Positions 8,551 to 13,362 of a stretch of 16,551 nucleotides of DNA are shown here, one piece after another. The stretch's first letter is position 1, and each line of letters begins with the position of its first letter. Under the pieces are notes generated by a model. The model had not been told where the DNA came from. It saw only the letters and a list, made by a program, of their open reading frames with translations, and made no database searches. This DNA comes from Bacteroidales bacterium (GTDB lineage: Bacteria > Bacteroidota > Bacteroidia > Bacteroidales > UBA932), in NCBI GenBank assembly GCA_016285215.1, contig JAEEQI010000038.1:1-16551 (forward strand), written 5' to 3'. A program made the position numbers and the translations under genes.

Positions 8551-8745
8551 ATGGCAAAGCTTAAAACCAACTCCGGTGCCAAAAAGCGCTTTACGCTTAC
8601 CGGATCGGGAAAGATCAAGAGGAAGCACGCTTATCACAGCCACATCCTCACCAAGAAGACCAAGAAACAGAAACGCAACCTGGATCACTTCGCCATCCTG
8701 GAGAAGGTGGACATCGCTCGCGTGAAGGAACTTCTTGTAATGTAA
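8551..8745 (+). CDS. rpmI: Large ribosomal subunit protein bL35
   Basis: A 64-residue, very basic protein ([20 protein letters not shown]..., [10 protein letters not shown]) matching bL35 in length and motifs. It binds 23S rRNA in the 50S subunit. The ATG at 8551 is chosen over an in-frame TTG at 8539, because bL35 starts with M-(A/P)-K-x-K-T. The 43-base spacer after infC is AT-rich and has no Shine-Dalgarno. It sits in the classic infC-rpmI-rplT order. In E. coli rpmI and rplT are repressed together by L20; here the spacer to rplT carries a hairpin of its own. Confidence 0.97.
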   Translation: MAKLKTNSGAKKRFTLTGSGKIKRKHAYHSHILTKKTKKQKRNLDHFAILEKVDIARVKELLVM

Positions 8746-8763
8746 TTATTGTTTAACTGGAAC

Positions 8764-8801
8764 GCAGTCCGAAAGCACCTTGTTATTTAATAGGTCACTG
8801 C
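8764..8801 (+). promoter_or_regulatory. Bulged hairpin in the rplT leader, candidate L20 autoregulatory site
   Basis: In the 77-base gap between rpmI and rplT, GCAGT (8764-8768) can pair with ACTGC (8797-8801) and ACCT (8777-8780) with AGGT (8792-8795). This leaves a lopsided internal loop, CCGAAAGC on one side and a single C on the other, and an 11-base AT-rich apical loop. L20 is known to bind mRNA structures imitating its 23S site at the helix 40/41 junction, where, from memory, a similar CCGAAGC segment occurs. The hairpin ends 21 bases before the rplT ATG. The pairing is seen; the function is inferred. Confidence 0.4.
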
Positions 8802-8822
8802 CTCCAAAAAGAGTAAAAATTT

Positions 8823-9167
8823 ATGCCTAGATCAGTTAACTCTGTTGCCTCCAGGGCACGCCGCAAGAAGATTCTTAGCAAGACTCGCGGCAACTTCCTG
8901 TCCCGCAAGAATGTCTGGACAGTCGCTAAGAACACCTACGAGAAAGGTCTCACCTACGCCTACCGCGACCGCAAGGCCAAGAAGCGCGAATTCCGCTCCC
9001 TGTGGATCCAGCGTATCAACGCCGCCGCCCGTCAGCACGGTCTTACCTACTCCCAGCTTATGGGACGTCTCGCCAAGCAGAACATCGGCCTTAACCGTAA
9101 AGTTCTCGCAGACCTTGCCATGAATAACCCCAAGGCTTTTGAGGCTATTGTTAAATCCGTAAAGTAG
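8823..9167 (+). CDS. rplT: Large ribosomal subunit protein bL20
   Basis: A 114-residue protein with the bL20 pattern: basic N-terminal arm ([20 protein letters not shown]), the RGNFLSRKN segment, [20 protein letters not shown], and the globular tail ([20 protein letters not shown]). bL20 is an early-binding 23S protein needed for 50S assembly and, in E. coli and Bacillus, a translational repressor of its own operon. The start at 8823 is fixed by the conserved MPR opening. The 77-base upstream gap is the longest inside this operon and holds the hairpin at 8764-8801. lepB follows after 10 bases. Confidence 0.98.
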   Translation: MPRSVNSVASRARRKKILSKTRGNFLSRKNVWTVAKNTYEKGLTYAYRDRKAKKREFRSLWIQRINAAARQHGLTYSQLMGRLAKQNIGLNRKVLADLAMNNPKAFEAIVKSVK

Positions 9168-9177
9168 TTATTGCCCC

Positions 9178-10515
9178 GTGAGCTGGAAGGAAATCATCCA
9201 AAACAAGTGGGTCAGACTGGGATTCTGGTCTGTGCTCTATCTGGCTTGGGTGATCTGGCTGGGAAACTATTGGTTCCTCCTCGGACTCGGCATCATCTTC
9301 GACCTCATTGTTACCAAGAAGGTAAAGTGGCTCTTTTGGAAAAAAGAGTATGCCCCGGGAGAAAAACACAATTTTTGGCTGGACTGGCTGGATGCCATCA
9401 TCTTTGCCGTGGTTGTGGTAACCTTCATCAATATTTTCTTCTTCCAGGCTTTTAAGATTCCTTCCTCGTCCATGGAAAGTACCTTGTATACCGGAGACCA
9501 CCTCTTCGTATCCAAGCTTACTTATGGACCGCGCGTCCCCCAGACGCCCCTCACCATTCCTTTCACCCACAACCGGGCCTTTGGAAAAGAGTCTTATTCC
9601 ACCCTTATCCAGAACCCGTACCGCAGGCTCAAAGGATTCCGTGAGGTAAAGAGGGGAGACATCGTGGTTTTTGGATTCCCCAATGGTGATACTGTTCTCA
9701 CCCAGCGTCCCGCAGACGACTACTACGCCTGGGTTCGCACCTACGGAAGAGAAAAGACCATTGCCCAGTTCGGCCCTGTCATCGTCCGTCCCGCCGATAA
9801 AAAGGACCACTACGTAAAACGCTGTGTAGCCGTTGCCGGAGACACGCTGGTAGTGAAAGACGGTATGGTATGGGTGAACGGAGAAAAGGAACCCGACTAT
9901 CCCGGACGGCAGTTCACGTATCAGGTAATCACCAACGGTTCCCGTATCAACCAGCTCAAGCTGGAGGAGTTGGGCCTCAACCTCTCCGAACTGTATTTCG
10001 ATTCGCGCCTGCCCGGCTATCCCACGATGCCGCTCACCGCTGAAATGCTGGAGAAAGTGAAAGAGCTCAAGACTGTGGTGGATGTAACCCCCAACCTGGA
10101 TTACTACCCCGCAACCGGTCAGGATACCGGCATCTTCCCCTTCACCGGAAAGACCCGCTGGACCTGCGACTTCTTCGGCCCGCTGTGGATCCCCCAAAAG
10201 GGTGTCACCGTTCCCATCAACGCGGATAACCTGCCCTTCTATGAGCGCATCATCCGTGATTATGAGCACAACACCCTGGAGGTCAAAGATGGCAGCATTG
10301 TCATCAACGGAGAACCCGCTACTGAATACACGTTCAAGCAAGACTACTACTTTATGATGGGCGATAACCGCCACAACTCCCTGGATTCCCGTTACTGGGG
10401 ATTCGTACCGGAAGACCACATTGTGGGTTCCCCGTCCATCATCTGGCTTTCCACCGATGCCAACAAGGCATTCCCTAAGAGCATCCGCTGGAAACGCTTC
10501 CTTAAACTTGTATAA
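9178..10515 (+). CDS. lepB: Signal peptidase I
   Basis: A 445-residue inner-membrane serine protease that removes Sec signal peptides on the periplasmic side. Hydrophobic helices lie at about 12-45 and 72-92. The catalytic Ser98 is in IPSSSMESTL (box B, E. coli IPSGSM), the general-base Lys214 in YVKRCVAVAGD (box D), and box E reads MGDNRHNSLDSRYWGFV (394-410). Between boxes D and E is a stretch of about 155 residues, longer than in E. coli LepB (324 residues); such long forms are common in Bacteroidota. The GTG start at 9178 gives a normal cytoplasmic lead-in and lies 10 bases after the rplT stop, so lepB is co-transcribed with ribosomal protein genes. I would not expect lepB in this place from well-known Bacteroidota genomes. 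Confidence 0.95.
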   Translation: MSWKEIIQNKWVRLGFWSVLYLAWVIWLGNYWFLLGLGIIFDLIVTKKVKWLFWKKEYAPGEKHNFWLDWLDAIIFAVVVVTFINIFFFQAFKIPSSSMESTLYTGDHLFVSKLTYGPRVPQTPLTIPFTHNRAFGKESYSTLIQNPYRRLKGFREVKRGDIVVFGFPNGDTVLTQRPADDYYAWVRTYGREKTIAQFGPVIVRPADKKDHYVKRCVAVAGDTLVVKDGMVWVNGEKEPDYPGRQFTYQVITNGSRINQLKLEELGLNLSELYFDSRLPGYPTMPLTAEMLEKVKELKTVVDVTPNLDYYPATGQDTGIFPFTGKTRWTCDFFGPLWIPQKGVTVPINADNLPFYERIIRDYEHNTLEVKDGSIVINGEPATEYTFKQDYYFMMGDNRHNSLDSRYWGFVPEDHIVGSPSIIWLSTDANKAFPKSIRWKRFLKLV

Positions 10516-10536
10516 CAATAAAAAAAGTAAAATATT

Positions 10537-10779
10537 ATGTCAAAGGTTTGTCAGATAACCGGTAGGAAGAGAATGATTGGCAACAACGTTGCCCATTCCA
10601 AGCTGCGCACCAAGCGCGACTTCTCCCTCAACCTCAAGACCAAGAAATTCTGGTCCGAGTCCGAACAGCGTTTCATCACCCTGAAGGTCACCACCAAGGG
10701 TATGCGTATCATCGAGAAGAATGGTCTCGACGCTACTCTTAAGGCCGCTCAGGAGAAAGGATACGTGAACCTTGTTTAA
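10537..10779 (+). CDS. rpmB: Large ribosomal subunit protein bL28
   Basis: An 80-residue bL28: MSKVCQITGRKRMIGNNVAHS at the N-terminus and the RFITLKVTTKGMRIIEKNGLDATL segment at the C-terminus are family signatures. It is part of the 50S subunit. It has a single Cys, so it is a form without the zinc ribbon. The 21-base gap from lepB is A-rich without a Shine-Dalgarno, typical of Bacteroidota translation starts. It is followed by rpmG in the widespread rpmB-rpmG pairing. Confidence 0.97.
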   Translation: MSKVCQITGRKRMIGNNVAHSKLRTKRDFSLNLKTKKFWSESEQRFITLKVTTKGMRIIEKNGLDATLKAAQEKGYVNLV

Positions 10780-10800
10780 CCCTTTTAATTCCTAAGAACT

Positions 10801-10989
10801 ATGGCAAAGAAACAGAAAGGAAACAGGGTGCAGGTCATCCTGGAGTGCACTGAGCAGAAGGCCAGCGGTGTTCCCGGTATGTCCCGTTACATCACCACCA
10901 AGAACAAGAAGAACACCCCCGACCGCCTGGAGCGTATGAAGTACAACCCGTACCTCAAGAAAGTAACCCTCCACCGTGAGATTAAATAA
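10801..10989 (+). CDS. rpmG: Large ribosomal subunit protein bL33 (zinc-free form)
   Basis: A 62-residue bL33: [20 protein letters not shown]..., [35 protein letters not shown]. The single Cys and lack of CxxC pairs mark the zinc-independent (C-minus) type. It binds near the E site of the 50S subunit. It lies 21 bases after rpmB and 12 bases before the DUF4295 gene, within the same operon. Confidence 0.96.
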   Translation: MAKKQKGNRVQVILECTEQKASGVPGMSRYITTKNKKNTPDRLERMKYNPYLKKVTLHREIK

Positions 10990-11001
10990 ACAGTTTAGAC
11001 T

Positions 11002-11160
11002 ATGGCAAAGAAAGCAGTTGCAACCTTCGATGCAAAAGCCGGTGCAAAGCACATGGTGAAGGTGATCCGTATGGAAAAGAGCCCCAAGACCGGTGCCTAC
11101 GTGTTCGTAGAGCAGCTGGTGGAAGAGGGTAAGGAAAAGGAATTTTTTGCCAAGAAATAG
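11002..11160 (+). CDS. DUF4295 small basic protein, likely ribosome-associated
   Basis: A 52-residue protein, MAKKAVATFDAKAGAKHMVK... KSPKTGAYVFVEQLV..., ending EFFAKK, matching the DUF4295 family of Bacteroidota in length and in its central KSPKTGAYxFVE motif. It is lysine-rich and comes directly after rpmB-rpmG (12-base gap), its usual place in this phylum. That position and its basic character suggest a ribosomal or ribosome-associated protein. I recall that structural work on a Bacteroidota ribosome described an extra large-subunit protein, but I cannot confirm from here that it is this family. It is the last gene before the terminator at 11249-11298. Confidence 0.88.
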   Translation: MAKKAVATFDAKAGAKHMVKVIRMEKSPKTGAYVFVEQLVEEGKEKEFFAKK

Positions 11161-11180
11161 CAAAAAATTCTGATAATCTG

Positions 11181-11237
11181 AGGGGGCTCTGCCCCCTATT
11201 ATCCCCCGCGGCCTCCGGCCGGGCGCCCTTCGGGCGC
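11181..11237 (+). repeat. GC-rich triple-hairpin intergenic element
   Basis: Three perfect short inverted repeats stand side by side in 57 bases of very GC-rich non-coding DNA: AGGGGGC-TCT-GCCCCCT (11181-11197), CGGCC-TCC-GGCCG (11209-11221) and GCGCCC-TTC-GGGCGC (11223-11237). All have three-base loops. The element lies between the DUF4295 stop and the operon terminator. The form resembles REP/BIME-like dispersed palindromic repeats, but only one copy is in this window, so repeat status is inferred. It could also stabilise the mRNA 3' end against exonucleases. Confidence 0.55.
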
Positions 11238-11248
11238 TGGGTTTCTAA

Positions 11249-11298
11249 CACAAAAAAAAGCCACCCTATTTCTTTACAATGGGGCGGCTTTTTTTGTG
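11249..11298 (+). terminator. Terminator after DUF4295, possibly bidirectional
   Basis: A long stem pairs CACAAAAAAAAGCCACCC (11249-11266) with GGGGCGGCTTTTTTTGTG (11281-11298), with one A-C mismatch and one bulged A, and a 14-base AT-rich loop. A-run, GC core and T-run give terminator form on both strands. It closes the thrS-to-DUF4295 operon and insulates it from asnA. Confidence 0.88.
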
Positions 11299-11306
11299 AA
11301 TATTTG

Positions 11307-11314
11307 TATATTTG
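11307..11314 (+). promoter_or_regulatory. Bacteroidota -7 box before asnA
   Basis: TATATTTG, a full match to TAnnTTTG and identical to the box before the DUF4199 gene. It starts 9 bases after the preceding terminator and ends 7 bases before the asnA ATG, so the mRNA should have almost no 5' leader. An overlapping near match (AATATTTG, 11299-11306) lies just upstream. No clear -33 element is seen because that region is the terminator stem. Confidence 0.65.
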
Positions 11315-11321
11315 CACAGTT

Positions 11322-12359
11322 ATGTCAGTGTATATCCCCAAAAATTACCGCAACCTGCTTGGTAGCGTCGAGCAGACGGAAAAGGCCATCAAGGCCGTGA
11401 AAGATATGTTCCAGGAAAACCTGAGCGCCCAGCTGGCTCTGCTGCGAGTGACGGCACCTATGATGGTGCTCTCCGGGCAGGGTCTCAACGACGACCTTAA
11501 CGGTGTGGAGCGCCCGGTTAAATTCCCTGTAAAGAGCCTCCAGGATGCCCCCGCAGAGGTGGTGCATTCCCTGGCCAAATGGAAGCGTCTCAAGCTGGCC
11601 GAGCTGGGAGTAGTCCCCGGCCGCGGTATCTATACGGATATGAACGCCCTGCGTCCGGACGAAGACCTGGACAACATCCACTCCATCTACGTGGACCAGT
11701 GGGACTGGGAGAAGGTGATGACCCCCGAGCAGCGCAACCTGGACTTCCTCAAGCAGACGGTCCGCCGCATCTACGAGGCCGTCAAGGTAACGGAGAACAA
11801 GCTCTACGTGGAGTTCCCCCAGATTACCCCTATGCTCCCGGAGGAGATTCATTTCATACAGGCCGAAGAACTCCTGCAGCGCTATCCCGGCAAAACCGCC
11901 AAGGAGCGTGAAAACGCCATAGCCAAGGAGTACGGCGCCGTCTTCATCATAGGCATCGGCGGCAAACTCTCGGACGGAAAGGCCCACGACGGCCGCGCAG
12001 CCGACTACGACGACTGGAGCACCCCCACGGAAGGCGGATATTTCGGCCTTAATGGAGATATCCTGCTCTGGAATCCGGTGCTGGACAGTGCCTTTGAGAT
12101 TTCCAGTATGGGCATCCGCGTGAATCCCGAGGCCCTGCACCGTCAGCTGGAACTCAAGGATATGCTCTGGAAGGAAGACCTCTACTTCCACAAGCTTCTG
12201 CTGGGAGGAAAACTGCCGCAGACCATAGGCGGCGGTATAGGCCAGTCCCGCCTTTGTATGTTCCTCCTCCGCAAGGCCCACATTGGAGAAATCCAGAGTG
12301 CCATCTGGCCGCCGGAAATGCGCCGCGCCTGCAAGGAAGCTGGCATAGATTTGGCATAA
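11322..12359 (+). CDS. asnA: Aspartate-ammonia ligase (ammonia-dependent asparagine synthetase)
   Basis: A 345-residue cytoplasmic enzyme that makes asparagine from aspartate, ammonia and ATP, giving AMP and PPi. It is related to class II aminoacyl-tRNA synthetases. Signature segments: AEVVHSLAKWKR, GIYTDMNALRPDED, IYVDQWDWEKV, IGGKLSDGKAHDGRAADYDDW and, at the C-terminus, GGGIGQSRLCMFLLRKAHIG. The ATG at 11322 is preferred to an in-frame TTG at 11304: MSVYIPKNYRNLL aligns with known AsnA N-termini, and the TTG would lie upstream of the promoter box. The gene has its own promoter and terminator, so it is a single transcription unit set between the DUF4295 operon and ftsY. I know these two as close neighbours in Bacteroides, so asnA may be inserted here. 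Confidence 0.97.
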   Translation: MSVYIPKNYRNLLGSVEQTEKAIKAVKDMFQENLSAQLALLRVTAPMMVLSGQGLNDDLNGVERPVKFPVKSLQDAPAEVVHSLAKWKRLKLAELGVVPGRGIYTDMNALRPDEDLDNIHSIYVDQWDWEKVMTPEQRNLDFLKQTVRRIYEAVKVTENKLYVEFPQITPMLPEEIHFIQAEELLQRYPGKTAKERENAIAKEYGAVFIIGIGGKLSDGKAHDGRAADYDDWSTPTEGGYFGLNGDILLWNPVLDSAFEISSMGIRVNPEALHRQLELKDMLWKEDLYFHKLLLGGKLPQTIGGGIGQSRLCMFLLRKAHIGEIQSAIWPPEMRRACKEAGIDLA

Positions 12360-12363
12360 AATC

Positions 12364-12389
12364 AGCCACCCCTTCAAGGGTGGCTTTTT
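12364..12389 (+). terminator. Rho-independent terminator of asnA
   Basis: A perfect 8-bp stem AGCCACCC (12364-12371) / GGGTGGCT (12378-12385), 6-base loop, then a run of Ts to 12389. It starts 4 bases after the asnA stop. Confidence 0.9.
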
Positions 12390-12390
12390 C

Positions 12391-12422
12391 ATTGTTTTCT
12401 GTGCCGAAAAGTGTTATCTTTG
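12391..12422 (+). promoter_or_regulatory. Bacteroidota promoter of the ftsY operon (-33 and -7)
   Basis: The clearest promoter in the window. An ATTG (12391-12394) stands as the -33 element, followed by a 20-base spacer and TATCTTTG (12415-12422), a full TAnnTTTG match. It lies directly after the asnA terminator. A leader of roughly 14 bases to the ftsY ATG is expected. Confidence 0.75.
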
Positions 12423-12441
12423 TAAGTTATTAAGTAACGCA

Positions 12442-13362
12442 ATGGGAATTTTTCAAAACGGCGTAAAAAAGACCAACCTCAACTTCTTCCAGAAGCTGGG
12501 AAGGGCCATTACGGGCAAGTCCAAAGTGGACGAAGATGTGCTGGATGCGCTGGAGGAGGCCCTGCTTTCTTCCGATATGGGCGTGGATACCACGCTCAAG
12601 CTCCTGGACAACATCCAGGACCGCGTGGAGAAGGACAAGTACGTGGATATGGAGGAGCTCACCGCCCTCATTAGGGACGAGATGGCAAACCTTATGGGAG
12701 ACGATGCCCCCGTGCAGCCTTTTGACTTTTCCAAGAAGCCTTACGTGATCCTTGTGGTGGGTGTGAACGGAGTAGGGAAAACCACCACCATTGGCAAACT
12801 GGCCGCTATGCTCAAGGCCCAGGGCAAGAAAGTGGTGATTGGCGCAGCCGATACGTTCCGTGCCGCCGCCGTGGACCAGCTGGCTGTCTGGGCCGAAAGG
12901 GCCGGGGCCGATATAGTGAAGCAGCCTATGGGCGCAGACCCTGCCTCCGTGGCTTTTGATACGGTCAAGAGCGCCGTGGCCAAAGGGGCCGATGTGGTGC
13001 TCATTGACACCGCCGGACGTCTCCACAACCGCGTGGACCTGATGAACGAGCTCACCAAAATCCGCAACGTGGTACGCCGCGTGGTGCCGGACGGCCCTCA
13101 CGAGGTATTGCTGGTGCTGGACGCATCCACCGGACAGAACGCCTTCATCCAGGCCAAGGAGTTCTCCAAGGCCACGGATGTAACCGCCCTGGCCGTTACC
13201 AAGCTGGACGGCAGCGCCAAAGGCGGCGTGGTGGTGGGCATTGTGGACCAGTTCAAGTTTCCCATCAAGTTCCTGGGCATTGGAGAAGGCGTGGAAGACC
13301 TCAAGGTCTTTGACAAGAAAGAATTCGTAGAAGATTTATTTAAACTTGAAGATATACAATGA
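12442..13362 (+). CDS. ftsY: Signal recognition particle receptor FtsY
   Basis: A 306-residue SRP GTPase that docks ribosome-SRP complexes at the membrane and hands nascent membrane proteins to SecYEG. The N domain (about 15-90) is followed by the G domain with G1 GVNGVGKT (107-114), the SRP-family DTFRAAA (137-143), G3 DTAGRLHN (189-196), G4 TKLDGSAKGG (253-262) and the closing GxGE element LGIGEGVEDL (278-287). The acidic A domain of E. coli FtsY is missing; only a short N-terminal segment (MGIFQNGVKKTNLNFF) precedes the N domain, as is usual in short FtsY forms. It begins a new operon with its own promoter, and its TGA overlaps the pheT ATG by 4 bases. Confidence 0.98.
   Translation: MGIFQNGVKKTNLNFFQKLGRAITGKSKVDEDVLDALEEALLSSDMGVDTTLKLLDNIQDRVEKDKYVDMEELTALIRDEMANLMGDDAPVQPFDFSKKPYVILVVGVNGVGKTTTIGKLAAMLKAQGKKVVIGAADTFRAAAVDQLAVWAERAGADIVKQPMGADPASVAFDTVKSAVAKGADVVLIDTAGRLHNRVDLMNELTKIRNVVRRVVPDGPHEVLLVLDASTGQNAFIQAKEFSKATDVTALAVTKLDGSAKGGVVVGIVDQFKFPIKFLGIGEGVEDLKVFDKKEFVEDLFKLEDIQ

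Noticed and set aside
9151..10518. Antisense open frame of 455 codons opposite lepB
   Set aside because: It mirrors lepB almost end to end, and the real gene carries all the catalytic boxes of signal peptidase I.
11304..11321. TTG start extending AsnA by six residues
   Set aside because: The codon lies upstream of the -7 box, so it would not be transcribed from that promoter. AsnA homologues begin at MS-YIPKNY or similar, matching 11322.
11325..12392. Antisense open frame of 355 codons opposite asnA
   Set aside because: Shadow frame; asnA has full family signatures and its own promoter and terminator on the + strand.
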